DNA from: Siphonodentalium dalli
Taxonomy: Eukaryota > Mollusca > Scaphopoda > Gadilida > Siphonodentaliidae
Length of the DNA: 64,000 nt
NCBI GenBank assembly: GCA_032622095.1
Contig: CP136065.1
Location: 241,097,530 to 241,161,529, forward strand
Reading direction: 5' to 3'
The notes under the pieces were generated by a model that did not search any database, had not been told where the DNA came from, and worked only from the letters and a program-made list of their open reading frames with translations. Positions 10,724 through 22,531 of this stretch are shown here, one piece after another. Each line of letters begins with the position of its first letter. The first letter of the stretch is position 1. Position numbers and translations under genes: made by a program.

Positions 10724-12601
10724 CTGTAAGAATGATTTGATATTTAAACAAGCTACTCTCAGCCGCTCTATATCAAATAATAAATGTCACGCACTGGTAT
10801 ATTGTGGATTCAGATAACATTTGTAATAAAAAATTATAGATTCCCATGAGTACTAGGACTTAAAATTTAGATTGATTGAACATTTGGAATGAAACAGTAA
10901 ATTCAAAAGATTCTCTAAACTCATGTGAGGTGGACATTTAACAGATAAATTATGCGATGGACACCTCGAAATTTTTATAAATTAACTCAATGTCATCTCT
11001 TGCATCGTTAAATAACATTTTTTTATCAATCACAGTCACTTAAATGGGTGCCGTACACTAAATCCGACCATTTATGGGACCATCTCCTTTTATACTCAAC
11101 AAAATATATGCAACAAATAAATGAATTTGAGCCATGAATTAGTGCACAATACATGTAGGAGCTCTATGAACGAGGCAAACAACATGGTAATTATAATAAA
11201 AATGAATAAATGACTGGAGTCATAAATACATTTTCATTGTAATTACCATGTTGTTTGCATCGTTCGTAGAGCATACGAGTATATTTTGCACTAATCCATG
11301 GCTCAAATGCATTAATTTTCTGCATATATTCTATTGATTATAAAAGGAGATGGTCCCATAAATGGCTGGATTTAGTGTACAGTACGTACCCCTTTAAACG
11401 AACACATAATGTTCAGGCATCAGGGCATGTCAAACTTCAGACACAATCGGACAGAGCAATGGCCTATCAAAATATTCAGAAAACATACTCTTTGGCAAAC
11501 AATGTTCGGCAATAGTCTATAGTCAAGCTTTCGCGAAGGTTTGATGTTCAAAGTACTGTGACAATGCGCCAGCAATATTCTATGCTACTAAACGATAAAG
11601 AGCGTTTATTGACCATAACATTAGCCCGTATGGATTGGAGTTATAAATTCAAAACCAAGGTATCTGTCCGTCAAGAATCTATAAAAAATATTATTAAATC
11701 TTTAGTCCATGAAATACTTGAGCGTCTTTAAAAACGGATTTCGTCACACCCTGAATATTTATTTCACATCAGCTCGTGTTTATACAGCCGAATTATAAAC
11801 CAAGAAATCTCAAGAAAAGAGAACTATTTACACATGAACATAATGTTCAGCTTTAATATGAAGCCGACCGCTGAGTGTTTAATTTATTACATTTTATGCT
11901 TCAAGTTCTTCATGCATACCAATCGTTCTTCGATAAATGATAAGACAAATGAAATATACCTGATCACAGTCCGTGGTTTCTTCATTAATATTACATGGAC
12001 CTTCTGACGGAGTGGAAGATTGTATGATTTGTATCTCATCTCTGTGTGCATTGGCAGACAACTCCCCGTGATTTATTTTTGTCTGTGTGTTATCTGGAAA
12101 GATATGTAATATATCACCATTAGTAACAGTACTTAATATCTATAGTAGAAGCAAAATACATACACAGAAGTTTGTTATAAGTGAAATAATTGGGTAGAGA
12201 GAGTGACTTGCATTGTGGTCTTAAGTGAATAAGTGAATCCGATTTGGAGACAATAAGTTAGTTTATAGTTAGTTAATGATAGTAGCTAGCTGCACGTGTT
12301 TTACCATGTCAGTCCCACTATTAAAAATCACAACGGTGAACTATAGTACACATATATCTAAGCCTGAATTTGTGAGTTTTTCGTTCACTATACATGATTT
12401 ACCTTTCGTGATAATGCAAATTATTCGGATCACTTCCTGTAAGAAAATTGGGCGAAAGATGGCATCGATAAAGCAGGTAGATTCGCCATCACCAGGATGG
12501 CATTTAAGCAGTGCCAAAGTACTAGCTGTGATGAAGCATAGCTTACCTTCGATGGTCTGGTTTCCGTCTTTACTCTTGAAATAATTTCGTATTGAATTCA
12601 T
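8537..12601 (-). CDS. hAT transposase (ZMYM1-like, TTF zinc finger), three exons
   Basis: Cut-and-paste transposase of the enclosing hAT element. Joined exons 12601-12547, 12093-11960 and 10723-8537 give 791 aa with no stop or frameshift. The long exon alone opens with GTG, not ATG. It is preceded by a TTCTTACAG acceptor, and two upstream exons fit in phase and supply an ATG start (MNSIRNYFKSKDG, a usual opening for this family). Visible parts: TTF-type zinc finger with C129, C132, H168, H175; catalytic Asp in MADET (about 295) and GYDGA (about 361); CxxH in VHCLAHCLNL (about 389-392); catalytic Glu in TATAERTFSVLRRL (about 730) within the hAT dimerisation region. Probably a true transposon gene rather than a domesticated one, because it sits between intact ends with a target duplication. 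Confidence 0.9.
11044..11393. mobile_element. 350-bp long-inverted-repeat MITE, TTAA-flanked
   Basis: Nearly palindromic element in intron 2 of the hAT transposase gene. Outer sequence reads AAATGGGTGCCGTACACTAA on the left and the diverged complement ending in ACCCCTT on the right, with TTAA at 11040-11043 and 11394-11397. Arms share the GGGACCATCTCCTTTTAT and AACATGGTAATT blocks. Related in ends and in the CTGGAGTCATAAA core to the element at 13681. Confidence 0.7.
11960..12093 (-). CDS. hAT transposase exon 2
   Basis: 134 nt between a TTTCCAG acceptor and a CAG/GTATAT donor on the minus strand, open in the needed frame, residues 19-63, hydrophilic. The end joins exon 3 in phase 0. Confidence 0.75.
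12547..12601 (-). CDS. hAT transposase exon 1
   Basis: ATG at 12601, 18 codons plus one base, donor GAAG/GTAAGC read on the minus strand. The phase completes a GAT codon with exon 2. Inferred from splice sites and phase. Confidence 0.72.
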
Positions 12602-13680
12602 CTTGGAAATCTTGGTGTTGATTTAGTTTTGAAGCTTTGGACAAATTAGATACCGGTTGTGAGCTAACACAATGATTTCTGAGAGAGCACTGTAACAGGA
12701 AGGCTTATAAGGAGCAAAGGCCAGTGGGTAGCACCATATGGGAAGTTTTAATTTGTTACCCCATAAAAACCTAAATGTTTGTACTTGTATGATAACACAA
12801 ACCAGTGAAACAATAAAACATGGCAGTCAAGACACATAATCATTATAATGACTCTATAATGGTACCCCCAACCGCTAATTGCTCATACAGTTAACTTTCA
12901 AATAATTCAAAGACAGATTCATGTGGTGAGTTATCAGGCACACCGGATACGTTTAATAGTTTGCATGACATTGTGAGAAGTGATAAGTGTGTTATTAAGT
13001 GTGTCTTGTCATTAGGCAGTAAAATCTTGTTACTGGACCCATATGCTACTGGCATAGACATTTTTGTGGTTAAACCATACCCCTGTGCATGGGAACCGGA
13101 ACCCTGTCAGAACACAGGTTGTTGATGATAAATGTGAGAAGCTGGTGGCACAGACACAGACTACCTGTTTCAGCATAGAAGTATCAATGATATAGCCTAC
13201 TTGTTTTATATTTTGTTGGGGGGGGGGCAAGGCCCACCCACACTTTGTGTTGGAGGGGCCAAGGCCCCTCCGGTCCCCCCGTTTCCTACGCCCCTGGTTT
13301 TTAATAGAGTTGTTGGGCGCGAAGCGCCTGGGGTTATCGAAACGATCGAGTCGGTTCCCCTTCACACCATGCATTAACATTTGAGACAACAGATTGGTGG
13401 CTATATGAATCACACATTCATGATTGTTCTTACATAAGGTTTTAAAAACTTTTTGATTAGGCTGACCTTATTTTAACAATATTCTTACCCCTTCCTGTTA
13501 ACTTTTAAGTATGGCACCGGGTAAATTGCTTTCCACTGACTAACTAACCAAATATTTTTTTTCTCACAAAAAAGAGACAGAAAACACCTCAGTTACGTAT
13601 AATGTGCTATTGTGAAATAGAGTTATCACTCATCCCCTTGTAAAATTATGGTTTACCAGGCTCTATTAATTCTGGTTTAA

Positions 13681-14304
13681 AGGGGTACTGTACGCCAATT
13701 TCAATAAATTCCCGGTAACAATTGCGATCTAATATCAATATTATATTTTTAAATAACGTATTTGAGTCGACGATGTCTACTGAAAACGTTCCGGTTAACA
13801 GGCTATCATAAAAGTCAAATTGAATTATTTAATATAAATGAATTTATCGCTGGAGTCATAAAATGGCGAATTATGCCATTACGGGTTACCGTTCTTGAAA
13901 TCTCACATGTTGGGTGTCTTTTATCGACGGCCGTTTACGACGAACAGTATTGAGTTGCGAACAAAACATGTTACATGCAAAGGGAAGTCCCGCTATAACT
14001 AATTTGGAAAAAAGAGAAGAAACAAGATTCATAAAGCGTCAAGTATTTTTATAGGGGGTGATATTGTTCGATGGAAGAGATTGCAGGCATCAATTGATCT
14101 TCCGGTTCATCCTGCAACCTGCGTCTTCTCCGGTGAAGGTCTTGGCGCGTAGTTTGAAATCGTAATATTTTTATTTCCAAGATCAATATTTTCGTCGCTA
14201 AATTAGGTTTATACGAAACTCATATAACACGAACACAATCTAACTTGAAAGTTATGTCAATTGGATTAAATAAAAAATTGCCTATCTCTGTGTACAGTAC
14301 CCCT
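13681..14304. mobile_element. 624-bp MITE with AGGGGTACTGTAC ends, TTAA-flanked
   Basis: Perfect 13-bp inverted ends AGGGGTACTGTAC and TTAA on both sides (13677-13680, 14305-14308). It interrupts a dispersed repeat whose uninterrupted relative is at 17525-17632. No coding capacity seen. The TTAA duplication is piggyBac-like, but the ends are not the usual CCC. Confidence 0.75.
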
Positions 14305-14583
14305 TTAATGGGATAAAGTCAGGTAAACAACGATATACGCTGAGTGGGAAAAGCCACGTAAAAAATGATACACATTTGTAAGTTCCAAGTACCGGTACCG
14401 GTACCAACAGTAATTATATTAAAGGCATGGTGTGTTCCACTTATATTATATTCTGGTCAATCCTGGCTTATTATCATTACATACAAACATTAACAACATG
14501 GGAGCATATGTACCCGCAATTTTGAGATTGATTGGACTCCACGTTGCAGAGTTGGTAACATTTTGGACTTAAATATACAAATA

Positions 14584-15220
14584 GGGTAATGTGGGGCATA
14601 ATGAGACACATAAGCACATTAGACCCCACCATGCCATGCACTAAAATCAATGGAAAGGCACAGATTATAAAACTTAAAGTTAGATAAATATTTCTAGTAT
14701 ACATATTATTACCCACACTTGCCTGTGAAGCACCCATTTCTGAAAACCATTACTCCCCGTCGACCTACACAATTTGTCGCATTATGCCCCATACACGGGG
14801 TACAATGAGACGCCTTTGACATTACAACATCAGCATATACCGGACTTAATAAATACAATAAGGTCTGCAGTTTCTTTTCTTTTGTGGATTGAAAGAAGGT
14901 ATAAGCTTTACTTAAGGTCATAGCAGCAGACCAATGCGACATTTCATTGAATTCTTATGGCGGGTAAAAAATAGCACAATAAAGTTTGATTATAAACCAT
15001 TCAAAAATCGGGTCACCAAATGTGGGTACCTCTACTCCGGCATTTCGCATGTGAGATTAAAGTCATAATGATGTCGGTCCAATTTGGATGTCCACTTCTA
15101 TGATTGGTCTTACTAAAAATAATAATTTTGCGATTCAACTTCAGTCATAGAAAAACATATGTCCTGTTAGCGACCGTCTGTCGCATTATGCCCCGCGTCG
15201 CATCGTGCCCCACATTACCC
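14584..15220. mobile_element. 637-bp MITE with GGGTAATGTGGGGCA ends
   Basis: GGGTAATGTGGGGCATAATG on the left; the right end ends TGCCCCACATTACCC after a second copy of GCATTATGCCCC. The target duplication is unclear. Confidence 0.6.
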
Positions 15221-15767
15221 CAACCCACCAGAACCCACCTAAATTATTGTCCCTGGTTGAAATACGTTGTATATGATCGGTAATATGTCTGAACAGCTCC
15301 AAAGACAACACACCATATTTTAGTATAGAAATAGGACTTAGATTCATACTATCATTCCCCATGTTCTATACTTGGGTGGTTCTCACTTAAACGAGCAAAT
15401 TGATGTCTCGTCTACAATTGTTCCATAAAAATATGATTGTGCCACAAACAAGACCTATTGTGGCGTTCCATTTTACTGAGGAGCATGTGGCACAACGTTA
15501 TGATATAACAGTATTGTAATATATCAACACATGCCTTTAGTTACATGATCAAAACAACGAGAAAACACGAAAATCGCACTGTCTCATCGCCTAACTGCGA
15601 AATTTCATTTTATTCCTATTAAGTTATCTTACCTCTAATTGACAGAGAACGTGCACTGTTATGTTATTTCTTGGACTGTTTATCTGTGAATATCATTTAT
15701 GATGCACGTTTTTCGTGGTTTTATGTAAATATTGACTCTGAAACATCGAAAACCGCCTGTCTCGAGA

Positions 15768-16152
15768 AATGTCCACACCGCGACATTATTTACAATATAG
15801 GCCATCCCGGTTCCATTTTAACTAAGGGCAACAACCTACCATATGCATAAGAAAGTTTTGCCTTTTGACATTTTGTTTTGAAGATTTTGGACAATATAAA
15901 GAATCGAAACACATGAAAAATGAGACGAAAATAAGTGTACCCTCCAGCGCACCTTAATTAATGTCCACACCGCGACGCTATCAAAGGAACTATAAAATAT
16001 GTCGGGAGACTACCAAAATTGCTCAAATAGTACACATGGGGTGAAGAATCGTGAATAAAAACGAATGGACGCCTGACATAAACAGAAAATGAAAAAAAAA
16101 TGAAGAAAATATAAAAATTGTCCACACCGCGACATGTCCACACCGCGACGCA
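15768..16152 (+). repeat. GTCCACACCGCGAC motif, four direct copies
   Basis: The 14-base GC-rich motif appears at about 15769, 15962, 16121 and 16137, the last two in tandem, in otherwise AT-rich DNA. All four have the same orientation, so they are not simple inverted ends. Function unknown. Confidence 0.6.
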
Positions 16153-16289
16153 GAGTAACGTTACAGCCAGCCACAGACACATTTCACGATTAGAACATTT
16201 GGGTGGTTCTGTTGTAAAAGGGTCAACACGATGTACATACACATATAGTTCCTATTGGATCGGGGGGGGTGCGTGAGTGAGTGAGTGGG

Positions 16290-16323
16290 TGGGGGGGGGG
16301 GGGGGGGTGGGGGGGGGGGGGGG
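16290..16323 (+). repeat. Poly-G tract
   Basis: 32 of 34 bases are G, after a GTGAGTGAGTGAGTG run. It could form a quadruplex. Assembly length is unreliable. Confidence 0.9.
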
Positions 16324-18267
16324 TGTGCTCAGATAGAAGCAGATGACAATTTGAAAATCAACTGTTTCGGTACTTTTCAACAATCATTCTGCCTGTGGGA
16401 CGATTTCCGGCTCGTGTGGTATAGCAAAGGCGTCAATGACACATTTTGGGCCATCGGAATATCTCACTGACAATTCTATCTGATTGAGCTCATCGAAAAA
16501 TCCATAAATACCAAATTTCAGTTCGATATCTTGAAACATGTAAGAGAAATCATTCGACATTGTTTTCTATTGTAAATTCTCTTTGCAATTTGGCGAACCC
16601 CTTGAGGAACAGAGTTTGATTGACGTATGTTCACGTTGTCTACACCAGAGTTCCTCGATCGTTTGGCGTCAAACCAATTGTACGATGGACCAGGGCATGC
16701 CCGACCTGATAGGAATCGCCCTTTATGCGATCAAAATCTGTTTCCAATTATCAGATCTCTACCCTGTATTCGTTGACCTCTTAGAGAGTTTGAACTCTAA
16801 GTCACGCCCACAAAACACACAAATTTCCACCACCTATATTCAAATGGCCGTATCTCATAGACGTCTCAACGTGCGGAGCTGGGCGATACGTCGTTTGGAC
16901 AGATACATCATCGGCTACTCCGTGATGTACGTGTTGATAATTCAACTATTAAAGGGCAAATGGCAAACAAGTGGCAAAAGTTTGGTTGGTTTCCATTAAT
17001 CATGATATTCGAATTAAACACACGTTTTGGAGAAAGAGCGAATTTGACAACGACGTCACCCTGATTCGACCAAAAAACGTAATTAGCACATGCTGTAATG
17101 AACGACCTTGATTGACCTTGACCTTGCCCTATAATTTTGCCAAATGTCATTTTCGTGGTCACCAATATCTGTGCTACATACTCACATAACATTCATCGGC
17201 ATGTGACATATTTCATTTTTTCAGAATTTTCTGGACAAATTTGTTCATTTAAGGGAGAATCACCCACTTGTATATGTGTATGGGATTGTTTTACCTCGTT
17301 CGAAATCAAATGACTTGTTATTTGTTGCCGCATAACATTAATACTAGGAAATATACGGTATATTCAGAAATGAAAAACATAATACTAACATTTAAAGACC
17401 GTTTTTCCAGAAAGATCGATTTACTACAGTATGTTCTGATGTACATACCGGTAGGTTTTCCCATGCTTGTTCTGTTTTAACCGGACTTGACCATGATTTA
17501 CTTATAATTTACAACTTGAAGGGTACCGTTTTACATGGAGTTTACGTGGCTTTTACCAGAGTATATCATTGTTAACCCGACTTTACCACATTTTACCAGA
17601 ATAGAGCCTGGTAAACCATTTGTTCACCGGGCTTTGAGCAGAGTGTGTGTTTTTTTTTAATAAGGGACAAGCCAGAGGGCACCGCCATATCACAATATTA
17701 GTTCCATATATTGTATAAATCTTTAGATTTTTTCCCCTTCAGATTAACCGCTAAACTATCAAACAATAAATATTATACATTGCCCATATTTGAGGTATTT
17801 AAATTTTTTTAATTTTTTTATACCAATTTCTCGATTGACAGATGTACAGATGTTGGTCGGCGACTGGAAGTTCATTTGCCAATCGAACACGTAAACCGGA
17901 TGTTGAGTTCGGCAATCGAATGCACCACAGAAAACAGTTTGTTTTGCCAGTTGTGGTATTATAAATAAGCCTTATTTTGTGGTATTTGTTCAGTTTAGTG
18001 CAGGCAGGTAAATTTATATAGATTTAGATGTAGTACATTTGCTAGTTATTAGAGTTTGCTATTGGGTTACTAATCCAAAATTTCATATGAAAATTCTTCC
18101 AACATCCACGATAATGACGATTGGCACGAAGTTCCATATCAGATCTGAATCCATATTTTTTTGGCATTAGCCGCCAGAATTCAAAATCAAGTCCGAGATT
18201 AAAGATTTCGAACCCAACTTAAATTTTTAAATTAGAGTGCCATCTTATGACAACCTGGTAACTTAAT
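16324..18267. other. Intergenic, no recognisable gene
   Basis: A 138-codon open frame at 16583-16999 has no familiar motif and no splice context; I do not call it. Apart from the dispersed repeat at 17525 I see nothing. Confidence 0.5.
17525..17632 (-). repeat. Dispersed repeat, uninterrupted copy
   Basis: Its reverse complement (TTTACCAGGCTCTATTCTGG, then GGTAAAGTCGGGTTAACAAT and GTAAAAGCCACGTAAA) matches 13649-13676 joined to 14309-14365. It shows the state before the 13681-14304 insertion. Confidence 0.6.
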
Positions 18268-19266
18268 CAGGTCGGGCACACATCCAAAACCGTCTACGTA
18301 GCTCGTTTGTCTACTGTAGCCCGATTGAATCATTCATTCATTGAGCTACGTTTTTAATGTGATTTACACGCCTCCTGCGATTATCGCCATACCACGAAAA
18401 AAGCGCATTTCGAATTTTCGTTGATTAGTTGTGTACCACTATCACGTCTACAAAGAAGCAAAAAACTCAACAACTCACCACGGCTTTAATACCTTTTGAG
18501 CGATTCAAAATCAAGTTTGTTTTGGTCAATTTACCATGAAAAACGGTATGAAATGATCATCAAAATATCTTGATCGAAATGTAAATCTTCATCAAATCTG
18601 AGGTAGATCCGGTCGCAATTGTGTTCGCAAACATCCGTGTGCAGGCGATAATCTGATTGGTTGCATTTAGCCGGGGATTAATGGTACGTTCTTAATGGGA
18701 TTTCAGTGTAACATCTATCTGTTGGAATGTACGGAACGACAAAAGGACAACCATATTTGTATAACTGTAATGTTACGCGAGGTGCTTCCAAATTTCAAAG
18801 GAGAGTTGTGAATCGTGTTTCTGTAGTTGCCTTCTCTGAATGGCAGTCGCCAAAATTAACAAATAGTCGTCTCCGAGTGAAGCTGTTCGCTTTATCCAAT
18901 CAGGTAAGCCACATAAACTGGACGTTCTTGACCTTCAAAAATCAATATCCTGCAAAAACAAATGGATCGTTCCCTGCTTTTTATGGCAAAATCTGATATT
19001 TTCGGGAAAGTCACTACCAAACGCTAACAGGTCTTAATTCAAACATCGTTAATTGTGCCTAAGCCGTGGTGAGTCGTTGAGTTTTTTGCTTCTTTGTAGA
19101 CACAATAGTGGTACACAACTAATGAAAGAAAATTCGAAATGCGCTTTTCTCGTGGTATGGCAGTAATCGATGGATGTGTGTAAATCACATTAAAAACGTA
19201 GCTCAATCGGGCTACAGTAGACAAAACGAGCTACGTATAGACCGTTTTGGATGTGTGCCCGACCTG
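18268..19266. mobile_element. 999-bp element with about 210-bp inverted repeats
   Basis: Ends start CAGGTCGGGCACACATCC. Arms 18268-18490 and 19060-19266 are inverted copies. Flanked by TTAAT at 18263-18267 and 19267-19271. The middle has no recognisable gene. Confidence 0.75.
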
Positions 19267-19353
19267 TTAATGCACAGTCCTAGGAATCACTGTTCATGTA
19301 ATATTCAACTTGATTAAAATATAATAAATATACGATAATAGCATAGATAGTGT

Positions 19354-20250
19354 CAAGCCTGGATATAATTTTTTTTTGAGTGTCTGACACAATGACAGGC
19401 ACCAAAGATTCGGCGTCTGACATTTGAATAGTGTGTCTGTCATTTACCTGGTATCAATAAATAGCAGCAATTAGTTGTTTTTTAGCCCATTCCAATGCAC
19501 AAATTAGATTCATTGATGTACCATGTTATGAATTATGGTGTTTTACATCACTTTTAGCTGAAGCTCATATTATCATGTGACTCATGTCATAATGTGACAG
19601 GGGTGCAAAGTCAGACAAGGCTGTCATTTACAGTATGTCTCTGCTGAATTCTTTTCCAGTTTCAAAAATACTATTACATTATTAGTCCGCAGAAAAAATC
19701 CTACGCCGTACTTCCCCCAAGTAAACACGAGCACATGTTTCAAAACGCGGCGATTTAAAAACTACCCGGTATGAATTTTTTCGGAATTTCTTCCGCTAAA
19801 TCTCCAACTAACACCCTTAACTTGTGGAATATATTACACTTGTACTGATTTAACTTGTGACAAATCCGTGTATCTTACGTCAAACGAGAAAAACACGACA
19901 AAGTGTATTTCTTGGTTGGAGTTTCTCCCCAGTGGCAGCCATTTTTTCTGGGTTTTTCACGTTCTAAAAATAGAAAGTCGTAAATAGTGCGGACGTGAAG
20001 ACGGATCATTAAAATGTTTTCGGTAAAACTCGTTGTATTGGTGGGGGGATTTGATATTTAGTGCACAGTCGTGGTAATTGAATGTCTTTGCCACGGATAA
20101 TACATCTACTTGTTGTTTTCCCCTTAATTATATATTTTTTGTGAAGATAATGGGCGCCGGACAAACTGACGGACGATAATAAGGCGGCGCCGGTCATCGG
20201 TGTATTTGGTTCGGTCAATGACCGTGTCCGACCTCTTATATCCAGGCTTG
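19354..20250. mobile_element. 897-bp hAT-like MITE, CAAGCCTGGATATAA ends
   Basis: 15-bp perfect inverted ends and an exact 8-bp duplication GATAGTGT (19346-19353, 20251-20258). Its ends resemble those of the CAAGCCT MITE family in the MAD1 introns. Confidence 0.8.
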
Positions 20251-20349
20251 GATAGTGTGTTTTGAGATGATGTGTGTTATCTCAACGAGTTAGAAGTGTG
20301 ATCATACTTCTAACTCGTTGAGATAACACACATCTCAAAACACACTATG
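20251..20349. repeat. Long palindrome, about 45-bp arms
   Basis: Arms built on GTGTGTTATCTCAACGAGTT and its complement, closing at CACACTAT; the hAT-like MITE inserted at its left foot. Confidence 0.85.
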
Positions 20350-22308
20350 CTATTGTTGTATTTATCTTATGCCAACTGACACTATAATTTTTTGTCAAAT
20401 TAAGCCTAATTTATTACAGTTTTCAGACAAAAACAACCTACATTTTGGTCATTTCGAAGAGCAATTCCCGTTACACATGAATATGCAGTTACAGTACATG
20501 TGATGAGGTCGCGAATTTATGGAACATTGGGGTGATTTGTCAGCAACAAACAAGATATAAGTCCTGATTTAATATGAATCCATGTACAGAAATCGGAACA
20601 GTGAAATTCTTTCAATAACATATCAATGTTCTCAGACAAAAAGCAAAGATATTCAAACTGTTACTGTTCAGAATTCGTTAGATTGAAAATAACCATGCAA
20701 GTTCTTATAAAAGTGTACATCGTACATTTTGCAAATTCTGTGCGGTGCAAGCTGTCGGGAACAGAATAGTGAAAGCTTAAAATTTAGTCCTATTAGGGAC
20801 ATGTGATCATGTTTCATTGAATGTGTAGCCACATTACTATTTTAATCCACTTGTATGCATTAATTTATTCGTTTAAACCATTCGTAATGCTGAAGTAAAT
20901 GTGACCCAATTTCGAGGCGAGAGTTTTTGTTGATACGTCGCCAAGACAGCAACATCGTGAGGTGAAAGGTCACATTGTGCATAGTCCTTTCTTGGAATTT
21001 AATACACATATGTAAGATATCACTAAAATTTAATACACAGTATAACATCAAACCGGTATAAGATAAATAAATATATTACCTCTACTATATAGATATAACT
21101 ACCAGTTAGGCAACATCAGATTTTTTTATTACCGTATTTAAACCATCATCTGATTTGCTGAGACCACCCACTGTGATCTATCACTAAAACGAACAATTCG
21201 ATTTTTCGTTCGAAAAAAAATGCATTTATCTCCCCACATTTGACATGTGACAATTAAGTTAATTGTTCTTAATGCACTCGTTGGGTCATATCAACTCTAC
21301 CTTGTCTGAGTTGTACATAAATCGTAATTTTCCATCCAAATATCAGCATATATTCACATTTATTGAATTGTTGAAAAACATTTATGACGTAACAGGAAGT
21401 GTATCTCTTCAGTTCCCTATTACACATTCCTTATTTAAAATTCGCAGCCAAACTCCAGTGTGAGTTATCTCCCATTGCTCCTCTTGAGGTGCGGAGAATG
21501 GAATATAAATTTTGCTTTCACATCTCAAGGTATCAACACCACCCCTAGGGCCCTACTTGAAAATATATAGATATATTAGTTTGAGATGGTCATTTCTACA
21601 TTTCTCTAGTAATGAGTTAAAATTTGTAGTTAGTAGCGTAATAGCAGAGCCAGTTTTAACACATCCGATGTCTGTTTAGTCGCATCCGTAATCCCTATTA
21701 TTCGGATAATTACCGGTTGGCGAATAAGTAAACATGTATTTATAAAATGGATGTGTTTCTCCAAAATCATAAAGAATTCCACACAGTTTTCACCTGAAAG
21801 AATATTCGAGTAACTAACAGCTATTTTCTCGTAAGTGGGGAAAGATACTAAAAATCTGAATACACCAGCGTTTCAAGAAAAAAATATGGAATATGATGAT
21901 ATAAACTCAGAATTCGCGAATGTTTGTGTGGCATAAAAATTTGTACTCTGTAATTTCGCTCAAATCATCTGCCAATGAAAATGCAGATCACAAAATTTTT
22001 ACTTGCCAAACTGGTCTTTATATTAATATAATAACATAATATAATATATTGATTTAATATTATTAAATAATATTTTATTCAACTAACAGTGATTCCTAGG
22101 GACTGTGCTTAATACTACAATACGTCTTCGGTGATACCACAGGAGTTTGTCAAATGATAATAAACACTGATAAATAATACTTAAGTTAATAGTAATAATA
22201 AATATTTACAAATAGAAACATAATAAAAGACAAGGATTGCAACTAGAGTAGAGGATGAGTGATTTGACCTATACATTTTTATTTATAATTATTTGACTTG
22301 AAAGTTGG
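20350..22308. other. AT-rich, no recognisable gene
   Basis: Very AT-rich (for example 22020-22080). No coding sequence, RNA gene or clear mobile element recognised. Confidence 0.5.
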
Positions 22309-22531
22309 AAACGGTAAACACGTTATTGATCGTTGCGATCTCCAGATACATTGTTATTATGACTATTATTATATTTATACATAAATTTGAATGACTGTGA
22401 CCTTATGTTCTCTTTATATCACTGCTACACCAGGTTTCATTTGCTGTCGTCTCTGCACGAGAGACGCATCCAAAAAACGGCAGTCAGTAGGATACTGCCA
22501 TATTACTGTGCCAACGACCTTGGCCTTGGTG

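Larger units (their letters stand above)
7959..13296 (-). mobile_element. Complete autonomous hAT transposon, 5338 bp
   Basis: Ends are perfect 14-bp inverted repeats (CAGGGGCGTAGGAA), each followed after a short gap by GGAGGGGCC, and it is flanked by an exact 8-bp target duplication GTTTTTAA (7951-7958 and 13297-13304). Eight-base duplications and CAG-type ends are diagnostic of hAT elements. It encodes a transposase on the minus strand and has a subterminal hairpin GGAGGGGCC-AA-GGCCCCTCC at 13251-13270. A 350-bp MITE sits in the second intron of the transposase gene. Intact ends, perfect duplication and an open coding sequence suggest recent insertion. Confidence 0.93.

Noticed and set aside
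15768..16135. LTR pair from the GTCCACACCGCGAC direct repeats
   Set aside because: The repeated word is only 14 bases, occurs four times, and there is no primer-binding site or polypurine tract.
16583..16999. 138-codon open frame as a gene
   Set aside because: No recognisable motif, no splice partners, no conserved context.
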